Assembly (NCBI GenBank): GCA_041554435.1
Contig: JBFFLX010000006.1
Span: 1-54,412, forward strand
Source of the DNA: BM524 sp041554435
Lineage (GTDB): Bacteria > Bacteroidota > Bacteroidia > Bacteroidales > F082
Reading direction: 5' to 3'
DNA: 54,412 bases
How positions within the stretch are numbered: the stretch's first letter is position 1; each line of letters opens with the position of its first letter. Made by a program: the position numbers and the translations under genes. Shown here piece by piece: positions 1-8,675 of the stretch. The notes below the pieces were generated by a model. That model was not told where the DNA came from, ran no database searches, and saw nothing but the letters and a program-made list of their open reading frames with translations.

Positions 1-40
1 GGTTCGATTTGGGTAATAATGTTTGAATAGTTTTTATAAC

Positions 41-403
41 ATGAGTAGTTACAGAGATTTAGAAGTTTACAATTTGGCGTATGAACTTGCCTTAGAAGTA
101 CATAGCCTAAGTATGAAACTACCGAATTATGAGTTATATGAACAAGGAAGTCAGATAAGAAGGTCATCGAAAAGCGTAAAAGACAATATCGCTGAAGGCT
201 ATGGAAGAAAAAAATACAAGCCTGAGTTTATTCGATTTCTAATATTCGCTCACTCCTCCTGCGACGAAACAATATCACAACTTAATATGATAAGTGACAT
301 TCATTTTCAAAACGAACCTCTTTCAGATTTAATTAGTAAATATGAAAACTTAAGTAAAAAAATTAATACTTTTATTCAATACGTAGAAAAAAACTGGAAA
401 TAA
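41..403 (+). CDS. Four-helix-bundle protein, 23S rRNA intervening-sequence (IVP/S23) family
   Basis: The 120-residue product matches the small TIGR02436-type family: an N-terminal YRDLEVY segment, a central QIRRSSKSVKDNIAEGYGR block (residues about 43-61) and a C-terminal amphipathic helix. These proteins were first found inside 23S rRNA intervening sequences and are structurally related to the Avd accessory protein of diversity-generating retroelements; their cellular role is unsettled. The ATG at 41 is preferred over an in-frame TTG at 23, which only adds six residues. There is no rRNA or reverse transcriptase nearby. The gene lies 74 bp before the mutase gene, with a 7-bp repeat in the gap, so it looks like an accessory insertion. 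Family assignment is firm; function is unknown. Confidence 0.85.
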   Translation: MSSYRDLEVYNLAYELALEVHSLSMKLPNYELYEQGSQIRRSSKSVKDNIAEGYGRKKYKPEFIRFLIFAHSSCDETISQLNMISDIHFQNEPLSDLISKYENLSKKINTFIQYVEKNWK

Positions 404-433
404 AAATAGCATATTGTAAAAACAGTAAACAAA

Positions 434-465
434 CTTGCGACCTGTAACTTGCAACATGCAACATC
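434..465. repeat. 7-bp imperfect tandem repeat
   Basis: Four heptamers run head to tail (CTTGCGA, CCTGTAA, CTTGCAA, CATGCAA), followed by a partial CAT. They fill the gap between the four-helix-bundle gene and the mutase gene. A similar heptamer array with different units occurs at 23946-23980. Confidence 0.7.
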
Positions 466-477
466 AAAAACAAGAAC

Positions 478-2622
478 ATGAAACCAATCTTCAAAAATAT
501 AAACATAAAAAGCAGTCCTGAGAGTAAATTGGATATTGCTACTGAAATTAAAGACTCCGCTAGCTGGACAACTGCTGAACAGATAAACTTAAAGTCAGCT
601 TATACCAAAGCAGACCTCAACGAGATTGAGCATCTGGATTTTGCTGCCGGAATCGCACCATTCTTAAGAGGTCCGTATTCGAGTATGTATGTAACTCGTC
701 CATGGACAGTTCGTCAGTATGCCGGATTTTCAACTGCCGAAGAGTCAAATGCCTTTTATCGCCGCAATCTTGCTGCCGGACAAAAAGGACTTTCTGTAGC
801 CTTCGACCTTGCTACTCACCGTGGTTATGACAGTGATCATGAGCGTGTTGTGGGTGATGTGGGAAAAGCAGGTGTTGCCATCGACTCTATTCTTGATATG
901 GAAATATTATTCGATCAAATTCCTTTGAATAAAATTTCCGTTTCCATGACTATGAACGGAGCCGTACTTCCTGTAATGGCTTTTTATATAGTTACCGCTT
1001 TGGAACAAGGGGCAAAACTTGAGGAGTTGTCGGGAACCATACAAAATGATATTCTGAAAGAGTTTATGGTTAGGAACACATATATTTATCCTCCCGAACC
1101 ATCAATGAAAATTATTGCAGATATATTTGAGTTCACTTCTCATAAAATGCCTAAATTCAATTCAATATCTATTTCTGGTTACCATATGCAGGAAGCCGGA
1201 GCCACTGCCGATATTGAGTTGGCATACACCCTGGCAGATGGTTTGGATTATATAAGAACAGGTATAAAAGCAGGTTTAAGTATAGATGAGTTTGCCCCCC
1301 GACTTTCATTTTTCTGGGGATTGGGAATGAATCATTTTATGGAGATAGCAAAACTCAGAGCAGCCAGGATGTTATGGGCAAAAATTGTTAAACAGTTCAA
1401 CCCTAAAAATCCAAAGTCGATGGCTTTGAGAACTCACACTCAAACTTCGGGCTGGAGTTTAACAGAGCAGGATCCGTATAATAATGTGGCACGTACTTGC
1501 GTTGAAGCCATGGGAGCAGCCCTTGGTCATACTCAGTCGTTGCACACAAATGCCCTCGACGAGGCCATAGCACTACCAACTGAATTTTCAGCACGTATAG
1601 CACGTAATACTCAACTATATTTGCAGGAGGAAACTGACATTTGTCGTTCCGTTGATCCCTGGGCAGGTTCTTATTATGTTGAGAAGTTAACCAAAGAGAT
1701 AGCCGACAAGGCCTGGGCTCATATTCAGGAAATTGAAGAAATGGGCGGAATGGCAAAGGCAATCGACACAGGTATCCCAAAGATGAGGATAGAAGAGGCT
1801 TCTGCACGTAAACAAGCCCGCATCGATTCGAATAAGGATATTATTGTTGGAATAAACAAATACCGTCTCGATAAAGAAGATCCTTTGGAAACTCTGGAAG
1901 TTGACAATACTGCTGTAAGGATTGCACAGTTAAAACGACTTGATAAGTTAAAGGCAGAAAGAGATAATGCAAAGGTTAAAGAAAATTTAGCAGCCATTAC
2001 CGAAGCCTGTAAAACAGGAAAAGGCAACCTTTTGGAACTTGCTGTAGAGGCTGCAAAAAATCGTGCCAGTTTAGGAGAAATATCATATGCCATGGAAGAA
2101 GTTTTTGGAAGATATAAAGCAACAATACGCTCTATTTCAGGCGTTTACTCATCTGAAGCAGGAAGCGAAGAATCATTTACTAAAGCCCATGAATTGGCTG
2201 ATGAGTTTGAGAAAATTGAAGGAAGACGCCCCAGGATAATGATTGCAAAAATGGGTCAGGATGGCCACGACCGCGGAGCAAAAGTTGTTGCCACAGCTTA
2301 TGCTGATATAGGTTTTGATGTGGATATGGGACCTCTTTTCCAAACTCCGGCAGAAGCCGCCCGCCAGGCTGTTGAAAATGATGTTCATATTTTGGGTGTA
2401 TCCAGTCTTGCAGCAGGACATAAAACTCTTGTTCCTCAGGTTATAGAAGAACTCAAGAAAAATGGTCGTGAAGACATTATGGTAATTGTAGGCGGAGTAA
2501 TTCCTTCACAGGATTATCAATTCCTTTACGATTGTGGAGTTGTAGCAGTTTTCGGACCGGGAACAGTTATTTCAAAAGCAGGGATAAAAATGCTGGAACT
2601 GCTTATAGAAACCAGGAAATAA
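478..2622 (+). CDS. mutB: Methylmalonyl-CoA mutase, large (catalytic) subunit
   Basis: This 714-residue enzyme interconverts (R)-methylmalonyl-CoA and succinyl-CoA using adenosylcobalamin, as in propionate/succinate metabolism. The N-terminal two thirds form the substrate-binding TIM barrel, with the RPWTVRQYAGFSTAEESN segment near residues 78-95. The C-terminal domain (about 585-714) binds B12 and carries the DxHxxG signature, with D595 and the cobalt-ligand H597, plus a later GGVIP motif. The length is normal for the catalytic subunit. The small subunit (mutA), often directly upstream in Bacteroidota, is not in the window; its usual place is taken by the four-helix-bundle gene. A strong terminator follows. 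Confidence 0.96.
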   Translation: MKPIFKNINIKSSPESKLDIATEIKDSASWTTAEQINLKSAYTKADLNEIEHLDFAAGIAPFLRGPYSSMYVTRPWTVRQYAGFSTAEESNAFYRRNLAAGQKGLSVAFDLATHRGYDSDHERVVGDVGKAGVAIDSILDMEILFDQIPLNKISVSMTMNGAVLPVMAFYIVTALEQGAKLEELSGTIQNDILKEFMVRNTYIYPPEPSMKIIADIFEFTSHKMPKFNSISISGYHMQEAGATADIELAYTLADGLDYIRTGIKAGLSIDEFAPRLSFFWGLGMNHFMEIAKLRAARMLWAKIVKQFNPKNPKSMALRTHTQTSGWSLTEQDPYNNVARTCVEAMGAALGHTQSLHTNALDEAIALPTEFSARIARNTQLYLQEETDICRSVDPWAGSYYVEKLTKEIADKAWAHIQEIEEMGGMAKAIDTGIPKMRIEEASARKQARIDSNKDIIVGINKYRLDKEDPLETLEVDNTAVRIAQLKRLDKLKAERDNAKVKENLAAITEACKTGKGNLLELAVEAAKNRASLGEISYAMEEVFGRYKATIRSISGVYSSEAGSEESFTKAHELADEFEKIEGRRPRIMIAKMGQDGHDRGAKVVATAYADIGFDVDMGPLFQTPAEAARQAVENDVHILGVSSLAAGHKTLVPQVIEELKKNGREDIMVIVGGVIPSQDYQFLYDCGVVAVFGPGTVISKAGIKMLELLIETRK

Positions 2623-2646
2623 AATTGAAGTTTTTCTTATAAAATG

Positions 2647-2679
2647 AACCCCTATGGCTTTTGTCCGTAGGGGTTTTTT
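2647..2679 (+). terminator. Rho-independent terminator after mutB
   Basis: An 8-bp stem AACCCCTA/TAGGGGTT, with an 11-13 nt loop, is followed directly by a T-run. It lies 25 bp after the mutB stop. Confidence 0.85.
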
Positions 2680-2696
2680 GTTTTTCAAAATAATAT

Positions 2697-3335
2697 TTAT
2701 TCCGTAAAATCCATCCCCTCCTTCTCCGCTTCTGCTTTTTTATGTTTGAAGTGCCTAACCCCTTTTTCGGTGGCAACACTATTTACAAAACTTTCAAACA
2801 TCTGCATAAACATGGTGTTGAAGGAGAACTCTTCAGGCGGGAAATTCTCAGGATTATGAAGGTCGATAAGGCGGCTGATATAAAGCCTGGCTACTAACTC
2901 AATACTTACATCATTGCGATATAAACCCTGAGATATACCTTTTCTTAGATTAATACTTATCTTTTTGAAAATAAAATCGATACGCTTTTGGATATGCTTT
3001 TGAAATATTACCGGGTATGATTCTTTATACTTATGCGTAATTGAAGGACTAAAACTAAAAAAATTATTAGCCATTTCCTGACTTACCTTAAAAAGTATAT
3101 CTATGGCATCTTCATTTTCCCCAAAAGCATTGTCAATAAAAATATCTTCAAAAACTTTCCGCTCGTTTTCCAATACATACTCTACCAAAATATTGTCGGA
3201 TGTGATTTTATTCTTTTTCAGTTGGGCAGCAATATCAGGAATCCGTCTCAGTTTGGAAATTGTAATTGCTTCAATACCATCCTTGTTGGCAATGTCTCGT
3301 ATTTTACTAATCAATAGTGTTAATTCCCCATTCAT
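2697..3335 (-). CDS. TetR/AcrR-like transcriptional regulator
   Basis: The 212-residue protein has a TetR-like plan: a short N-terminal helix-turn-helix region (about residues 5-60, beginning LLISKIRDIANKDG) and an all-helical C-terminal ligand/dimer domain. The C-terminal part (LYISRLIDLHNPENFPPEEF, about 150-170) resembles TetR-family regulators common in Bacteroidota. The HTH is divergent: the usual turn and YYHF-like recognition helix are not clear. Its ligand and targets are unknown. A TAACTTTG promoter box lies 29 bp upstream of the start. It is convergent with mutB and separated from it by the terminator. Confidence 0.7.
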   Translation of the reverse strand: MNGELTLLISKIRDIANKDGIEAITISKLRRIPDIAAQLKKNKITSDNILVEYVLENERKVFEDIFIDNAFGENEDAIDILFKVSQEMANNFFSFSPSITHKYKESYPVIFQKHIQKRIDFIFKKISINLRKGISQGLYRNDVSIELVARLYISRLIDLHNPENFPPEEFSFNTMFMQMFESFVNSVATEKGVRHFKHKKAEAEKEGMDFTE

Positions 3336-3363
3336 ATGTAAGTGGATAGTATATTAAAAAGCA

Positions 3364-3371
3364 CAAAGTTA
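3364..3371 (-). promoter_or_regulatory. -7 box for the TetR-like gene
   Basis: The minus strand reads TAACTTTG, a perfect match to the Bacteroidetes TAnnTTTG element, 29 bp before the ATG. No clear -33 box was found. Confidence 0.5.
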
Positions 3372-3416
3372 GAAAAATTGCTAAAGGAGCTTATTAAAAT
3401 GAATAAAATTCAAAAA

Positions 3417-4973
3417 TTAATCAACCAACAGCATTTTTTTAGTGATGCTTCCTTTGGTGGAAGACAGCACAAAATAATAAACGCCATTGGTGAGATTATA
3501 GTCTGAAGGATTAAAATTAATTTCGTATTTCCCTATACTATAATCCTCATTATCAATAATATTTGCTATTATCCTTCCGTAAATATCCACAACCTTCAGA
3601 TTAATATTCTGACTTTCAATAAGTTTAAATTTGAAGAAAGTACTTTCATTAAACGGGTTCGGATAATTTTGTGACAAACTGAAAGGAATGAGTTCCTTTT
3701 TCTCCTTAACATCAACAGTAAAATCAATTATTGCAGTATAAACTGATCGTGAAGTTCCGTCGGCTCTAATCCATATAGGTCGCACCTGACCGTCATGAGC
3801 AGTTATATTATTATAATCGCCAAAAAATACGGAGGAACTTGGATAAAATTCACTTTCACTAATCAAAATATTTTCAAAAGTCTCTCCCCCATCCTGCGAT
3901 CTTGCGATATAAACATCTGTACCAACACCCTCATGATTTCTTCTATCATAAAAAACAATAATCACATCACCATTGGTTTGGTCGATGGTCATCCAGGTAA
4001 AAAACTGCTGCTTACCTGCTTCATCATCATTAACTCTGATGGCATCCGACCATGTTTCGCCACCATCTGTTGATTTGGCTATCCAAACATCAGTATCATC
4101 TTCTCCATTTCTTTGGTCGGACCAGTTAACGTAGATAGTTCCACGGGTTTCTGTATAACTAATATCGCAGCATGTTATTGGAAGTCCGTTACAACGATTA
4201 ATTCCGGGAATATCATAATCCCATCCACCGGGTTGGTCTGAAACAAAAATATCGTTCTCCAGCCATGTCTCTCCCTGATCAAGGGATTTGTCGAAAACAA
4301 TTCCGGCAGGTCCTGACCATGCAACAAATATTTCCCCATTGGGTCCAACAGCAGGAACAGCACCTTCAGTGGTATTATCACTATCAATACAATCGCCTGA
4401 AATTTCATTTATTTGTTTTGCAGGCGACCATGTTTCACCGGCATCCAGCGATTTGCTAAACATAATATTGCTAAACTTAGTTGGGTCGGAAGTTCCGTAA
4501 TCATCAAATTGAGTCCAGGTTACATAGATATTATTGTTTGCGCTATCAACAACTGCCCATTCTTTATCCTGAGCCTTACTGCCATTTTTTCCCATATATG
4601 AACCATCCGACCAGTTACCAGTCTCGAAATCATATTTCTGTCCGTAAATCCTGTCGATCCATGGACCACCCTGTTCATATGAAAGATGAAAAAAATAGAA
4701 GTCGCCGGCAGTATCAACAATAATACAAGGGTCGCCCCAAACTATATAGCCCGGAGATGTTAAAATTCCGGGTAACCATGAATATCCACCATCAGATGAA
4801 ATAAAATATTTATCGGTATTGGCAGCAGCAACTATATGCATGGGGTTATTGGGGTCCATACATATTGATGGCTCATTGGGGCCGGATGTATTACTTATAA
4901 GTATATTCTCATATTGGGCATAGGATATAGCATAAATGCTTAAAATAAAAATACTTAGTAAAATTTTTTTCAT
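3417..4973 (-). CDS. Secreted Asp-box (BNR) beta-propeller protein with T9SS sorting domain
   Basis: The 518-residue product starts with a Sec signal peptide (MKKILLSIFILSIYAISYAQ). Its body contains at least five Asp boxes (SSDGGYSW, SLDAGETW, SLDQGETW, STDGGETW, SQDGGETF), as in sialidase-type six-bladed propellers. The last 85 or so residues are a type A T9SS sorting domain, opening with SQNYPNPFNESTFF and ending with GVYYFVLSS...KKMLLVD. It should therefore cross the inner membrane by Sec and the outer membrane by the T9SS encoded nearby. I did not find the FRIP/YRIP arginine motif of true sialidases, so glycosidase activity is not claimed. The gene stands alone and no good promoter box was found upstream. 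Confidence 0.85.
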   Translation of the reverse strand: MKKILLSIFILSIYAISYAQYENILISNTSGPNEPSICMDPNNPMHIVAAANTDKYFISSDGGYSWLPGILTSPGYIVWGDPCIIVDTAGDFYFFHLSYEQGGPWIDRIYGQKYDFETGNWSDGSYMGKNGSKAQDKEWAVVDSANNNIYVTWTQFDDYGTSDPTKFSNIMFSKSLDAGETWSPAKQINEISGDCIDSDNTTEGAVPAVGPNGEIFVAWSGPAGIVFDKSLDQGETWLENDIFVSDQPGGWDYDIPGINRCNGLPITCCDISYTETRGTIYVNWSDQRNGEDDTDVWIAKSTDGGETWSDAIRVNDDEAGKQQFFTWMTIDQTNGDVIIVFYDRRNHEGVGTDVYIARSQDGGETFENILISESEFYPSSSVFFGDYNNITAHDGQVRPIWIRADGTSRSVYTAIIDFTVDVKEKKELIPFSLSQNYPNPFNESTFFKFKLIESQNINLKVVDIYGRIIANIIDNEDYSIGKYEINFNPSDYNLTNGVYYFVLSSTKGSITKKMLLVD

Positions 4974-5027
4974 ATCGATGGTTTTAACATAAGACTAATT
5001 TTCAATTAAATTGGTTGTACCTAAAAA

Positions 5028-6332
5028 TCAAGAATTTGCAATTTCAAGATCAATTTTGTCTTCACTACTAGCTATAATTGATGTAATTGTAGAATCGCCG
5101 GTAACATTTACCGCAGTTCTAATCATATCCAAAGGTCTGTCAACTGCAAATATCAGGGCTATACCTTCGGTAGGAATACCAACCGATGCCAGCACAATAA
5201 TCAACATCACCATTCCGGCTCCCGGAACAGCAGCTGAGCCTATGGAAGCAAGAGTTGCAGTTAAAATTATTGTAAGTTGTCCGCTTAAGCCCAAATCCAT
5301 ACCATAAACCTGAGCCAGAAAAATGGCGGCAATGGCCTGATACAAACTTGTTCCGTCCATATTAATTGTAGCTCCCAATGGCAGAACAAAACTCGATACT
5401 TCTTCAGAAATACCCAGTTTTTCCTCTGCAGTCTCCATTGTTAGTGGTAATGTTGCAGCGCTCGAACTTGTGGAAAAAGCAAGTAATTGTACCGGAGAAA
5501 GCGCTTTAAAGAAACTTCCAAGTTTAATTTTGGTGAAAAACTTAATGAATAATGGATATATAAGTAATATCATTATAAGTAAACCAAAAATAACTGTAAG
5601 TGAATAAACTCCAAGCGACAGGAATAAATATTTTGTGTCTTCAATATTGTCGCCGGCTATATCCACTATCAAACCGGCAAGTAATGCAAAAACCCCTAAA
5701 GGAGCAATCTTCATTATTATATCTATGATTTTCAATACTATATCATTCAAATTGTCAAAAAGATGTCGGACATATTTGGTTTTCTTTTTAGGAATTGAAA
5801 TCATGGCAATACCAAAAAGCAAGGCAAAAAATATAACTTTTAGCATGGAAGTATTATCGCTCATAGCCTCAATTATATTGTTGGGAACTATATCGATCAA
5901 AAACTGCAAAGGTCCTTCGTCTTCCATTTTTAGTGCGGACGCTTCATTTTGTTGCACATTTTCTGCGAATTTTTGCTCAAATTCTGCTGCCTGATCCTTT
6001 GGAAAAAAATCGCCGGGTCGGCTTATATTTACTATTAGCAAGCCTACACTAATGGCTATTATTGTTGAAATAAGGTAAAGCCCAATGGTTTTAAAGCCAA
6101 TTCTGGATAATTGAGATATATCTTTTAACTGCCCCACTCCGTTTATTAATGATACTATTATCAAAGGCATGGCTATCAGTTTCAACAAGTTAATAAATAT
6201 GCTTCCCCAGGGTTTTATGTAAAATAAAGTGAATTCTTTCCATCCATAAATTACGGCAAGTATTCCGAATAATACTCCCAAAGCCATTCCTATTAATATC
6301 TGCCAATGAAAGGCAATTTTTATTTTCCTCAT
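5028..6332 (-). CDS. Dicarboxylate/amino-acid:cation symporter (DAACS family)
   Basis: The 434-residue membrane protein belongs to the GltP/DctA group, which imports glutamate/aspartate or C4-dicarboxylates with Na+ or H+. Family marks are the serine-rich hairpin (FSTSSSAATLP), the NMDGTSLYQ motif and the C-terminal FAVDRPLDMIRTAVNVTGD segment, in the right order. About eight membrane segments plus two re-entrant loops are expected. A periplasmic insertion of about 40 residues (PGDFFPKDQAAEFEQ...) follows the third helix region. Substrate cannot be assigned from sequence. It diverges from pfkA, and their -7 boxes are only 2 bp apart. Confidence 0.92.
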   Translation of the reverse strand: MRKIKIAFHWQILIGMALGVLFGILAVIYGWKEFTLFYIKPWGSIFINLLKLIAMPLIIVSLINGVGQLKDISQLSRIGFKTIGLYLISTIIAISVGLLIVNISRPGDFFPKDQAAEFEQKFAENVQQNEASALKMEDEGPLQFLIDIVPNNIIEAMSDNTSMLKVIFFALLFGIAMISIPKKKTKYVRHLFDNLNDIVLKIIDIIMKIAPLGVFALLAGLIVDIAGDNIEDTKYLFLSLGVYSLTVIFGLLIMILLIYPLFIKFFTKIKLGSFFKALSPVQLLAFSTSSSAATLPLTMETAEEKLGISEEVSSFVLPLGATINMDGTSLYQAIAAIFLAQVYGMDLGLSGQLTIILTATLASIGSAAVPGAGMVMLIIVLASVGIPTEGIALIFAVDRPLDMIRTAVNVTGDSTITSIIASSEDKIDLEIANS

Positions 6333-6352
6333 TAAGTAAAATATTTATTAGT

Positions 6353-6360
6353 CAAAAATA
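6353..6360 (-). promoter_or_regulatory. -7 box for the symporter gene
   Basis: The minus strand reads TATTTTTG, a perfect TAnnTTTG box 20 bp upstream of the symporter ATG. It almost abuts the opposite-facing pfkA box. Confidence 0.55.
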
Positions 6361-6362
6361 CT

Positions 6363-6370
6363 TAAATTTG
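6363..6370 (+). promoter_or_regulatory. -7 box for pfkA
   Basis: The plus strand reads TAAATTTG, a perfect TAnnTTTG box 25 bp before the pfkA ATG. Confidence 0.55.
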
Positions 6371-6395
6371 AGGCAAATAAAAATCTAATTATTAT

Positions 6396-7448
6396 ATGTC
6401 AGAATCGAGAAAGAAAATAGGGATTTTAACAGCTGGTGGAGATTGTCCCGGATTGAACGCAGCAATACGCGGAGTAGCTAAAACAGCGATTGTAAAACAT
6501 AATATGCAGGTTTTTGGGATTTCATCCGGTTTTCTTGGTCTAATAAACAAGGACTATGTTGAATTAACAGAATCCTCCGTTTCGGGTATTCTTACTTTGG
6601 GCGGTACCATACTAGGTACTTCGCGGGTAAAGCCCTTCAAAAAAAACAGTTCTCCCGAAATTGATAAACCAAAATTAATTAAAAAACACTATAAAGAACT
6701 TGGCCTCGATTGTCTTGTTTGTATTGGCGGTAACGGAACACAAAAAACTGCTGCAGGTCTTGCCAAAGAAGGACTAAACGTAATTGGATTACCAAAAACC
6801 ATCGACAATGATGTATGGGGAACCGACCAAACTTTTGGATTCGATTCTGCTCTATCAATTGCCACCGATGCCATCGACCGTTTACATTCAACGGCAAACT
6901 CACATAAAAGAATAATGGTTATCGAAATCATGGGACATCATGCAGGATGGCTTGCCCTGTATTCAGGTTTAGCTGGTGGTGGCGACGTTATTTTGCTACC
7001 TGAACTAGACTACAATATGAAAAAAATTAATAGTTACCTCCTGGGCAGAGCTAAGAAAAAGAAACCCTATTCAATAGTAGTGGTTGCTGAAGGAATAAAA
7101 GTTCCTGGCAAACAATCGGCTTCAACCTATATAGCCGAACAAATTGAGGCAGGAACAGGATTGGAAACAAGAAATACTATTCTTGGCTATTTGCAAAGAG
7201 GAGGAAGTCCTACTGCTTCCGACCGGCTTTTGGCATCCAGTTATGGCGCCCATGCAGTGAATTTAATATCAAATAATGATTACGGGAAAATGGTAGCCGT
7301 TGTAAACGACAGAATTACAAGTGTTCCTCTGGAGGATGTTGGAGGCAAATTACGCACAGTACCTTCCGACCACCCTATGTTGGAAAGGGCCCACGGACTT
7401 GATATTTGCCTTGGCGGGAAGCATAAAAACCTGACTATCAAATCGTAA
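6396..7448 (+). CDS. pfkA: 6-phosphofructokinase (ATP-type residue at 104, PPi-type at 124)
   Basis: The 350-residue protein phosphorylates fructose 6-phosphate in glycolysis. The nucleotide loop TAGGDCPGLN lies at 12-21. The diagnostic block GGNGT is at 111-115 and PKTIDND at 133-139, with catalytic D137. In E. coli numbering this gives Gly104 (typical of ATP users) together with Lys124 (typical of PPi users), the combination known in plant and trypanosome ATP enzymes. Asn113 replaces the usual Asp103. ATP is the likelier donor, but PPi cannot be excluded. Substrate-binding features such as MGHHAGWLALYSG follow. The gene appears monocistronic with its own promoter. Confidence 0.92.
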   Translation: MSESRKKIGILTAGGDCPGLNAAIRGVAKTAIVKHNMQVFGISSGFLGLINKDYVELTESSVSGILTLGGTILGTSRVKPFKKNSSPEIDKPKLIKKHYKELGLDCLVCIGGNGTQKTAAGLAKEGLNVIGLPKTIDNDVWGTDQTFGFDSALSIATDAIDRLHSTANSHKRIMVIEIMGHHAGWLALYSGLAGGGDVILLPELDYNMKKINSYLLGRAKKKKPYSIVVVAEGIKVPGKQSASTYIAEQIEAGTGLETRNTILGYLQRGGSPTASDRLLASSYGAHAVNLISNNDYGKMVAVVNDRITSVPLEDVGGKLRTVPSDHPMLERAHGLDICLGGKHKNLTIKS

Positions 7449-7604
7449 ATTTTATAATTAACTAATAATACTGAAATCAATTTTGAGGTCTGAAACGATT
7501 AAAACTTTTTATCTGCAACTTTCTGAAAAAAAAGATTGTCATATTCGCAACAAAAGTAAATTCCAACAGTTATTAAAGAGGATTTTTTTTACTTTAGCCC
7601 CACA

Positions 7605-7612
7605 TAAATTTG
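7605..7612 (+). promoter_or_regulatory. -7 box for porP
   Basis: TAAATTTG is a perfect TAnnTTTG box. It ends 8 bp before the proposed TTG start of porP, which would make the transcript nearly leaderless. Confidence 0.4.
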
Positions 7613-7620
7613 ATATTGCA

Positions 7621-8571
7621 TTGAGAATTAACAATAACAAATATATAATACTGTTTATACTGCTACTGCCGCTGTTTAGCTTAGGGCAGCAGGCACCCAT
7701 GTTCACTCAATATAAATATAGTCAGATGTATATTAATCCTGCTTTTGCAGGGATGAGTGAAGGAATTTGTATTAATGGCTTAGGTCGTCAGCAATGGAGT
7801 GGTTTCAAAGATAGTGATGGTAATAATGTAGCTCCTCAAACATTCATGATATCAGGAGACTCTCCTGTTAAAGTACTTAGAGGTGGTATTGGCGGATCCA
7901 TTACTCAGGATAAACTGGCACAATGGTCGGATATTACTCTCCAATTAGCATATTCTTTTCATTTGGATATGTCGATAGGAACATTAGGAATTGGGGCCGG
8001 TATAAATCTTACTAACAGAAGTATCGACTTTTCAACATTTAATGCATTTCAGGATGGCGACCCCGTTTTATTAACTGCCGAACAAAGTTCAATGGTATTT
8101 GATGCAGACCTGGGATTGTTTTTTAGGTCACCCGACAGGTTTTATATTGGCGTTTCAGCATCAAATTTATTGCAAACAGCAGCAAAAAAGTTAACTGCTA
8201 ATGATGTTGGGGTAATGAATGATCGCACCTTATATATAGTTGGAGGTTATCAATTCATCTTGCCAAACAATCCAAGTTTTGAAATAGAGCCATCAATACT
8301 TATACAAAGTGACATAGTTTCAACACAATATAATCTCTCTGCAGTCGTTAAATATAATACCCGATTTTGGGGAGGATTAAATTATCGGTTTCAGGAATCA
8401 ATTGGTGTTATGATAGGAATGACATTTAAAGATTTCCGCATTGGTTATTCATATGATATCCCCACTTTAGCAGTGGGAATACCTGGTAGTCATGAGGTTC
8501 ATTTAGGATATTGTTTCAAAATTGACATGGATAGAAGTGGAACGAGATATAAAAATACGAGATATTTATAA
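7621..8571 (+). CDS. porP: PorP/SprF-family T9SS outer-membrane protein
   Basis: The protein has a signal peptide (hydrophobic ILFILLLPLFSLG) followed by QQAPMFTQYKYSQMYINPAFAG, the hallmark opening of PorP/SprF proteins, and then a 14-strand-type outer-membrane barrel. In other Bacteroidota PorP-like proteins sit with the PorK/PorN ring or help surface attachment of cargo. The reading frame is open back to a TTG at 7483, but that adds 46 residues before the signal peptide. I therefore prefer the TTG at 7621 (316 residues); no ATG lies before the signal peptide. The gene heads the porP-gldKLMN cluster, as in Porphyromonas gingivalis. Confidence 0.88.
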   Translation: MRINNNKYIILFILLLPLFSLGQQAPMFTQYKYSQMYINPAFAGMSEGICINGLGRQQWSGFKDSDGNNVAPQTFMISGDSPVKVLRGGIGGSITQDKLAQWSDITLQLAYSFHLDMSIGTLGIGAGINLTNRSIDFSTFNAFQDGDPVLLTAEQSSMVFDADLGLFFRSPDRFYIGVSASNLLQTAAKKLTANDVGVMNDRTLYIVGGYQFILPNNPSFEIEPSILIQSDIVSTQYNLSAVVKYNTRFWGGLNYRFQESIGVMIGMTFKDFRIGYSYDIPTLAVGIPGSHEVHLGYCFKIDMDRSGTRYKNTRYL

Positions 8572-8611
8572 TTAAAAGTAAATTTTATAACATATATTAG
8601 TTTTATTTTTT

Positions 8612-8619
8612 TATTTTTG
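8612..8619 (+). promoter_or_regulatory. Possible internal promoter before gldK
   Basis: TATTTTTG matches TAnnTTTG in the 104-bp gap between porP and gldK, 56 bp before the gldK start. It would allow gldKLMN to be transcribed apart from porP. Confidence 0.4.
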
Positions 8620-8675
8620 GGCTCTCAAAAATTTAAATTAAGAGGATTACACAGATAATAAATCAAATTTTCATT

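Noticed and set aside
1403..2421. Minus-strand open frames inside mutB
   Set aside because: They lie fully opposite a well-conserved enzyme gene and give low-complexity products with no recognisable domains.
3417..4973. Calling the Asp-box propeller a sialidase
   Set aside because: Asp boxes are present but the FRIP/YRIP motif was not found, so only the fold is claimed.
7551..7558. TACTTTTG promoter-like box on the minus strand upstream of porP
   Set aside because: It faces toward pfkA with no minus-strand gene downstream; probably chance in AT-rich DNA.
7483..7620. 46-residue N-terminal extension of PorP from an upstream TTG
   Set aside because: It would place a charged stretch before the signal peptide. 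The family normally begins at the signal peptide.
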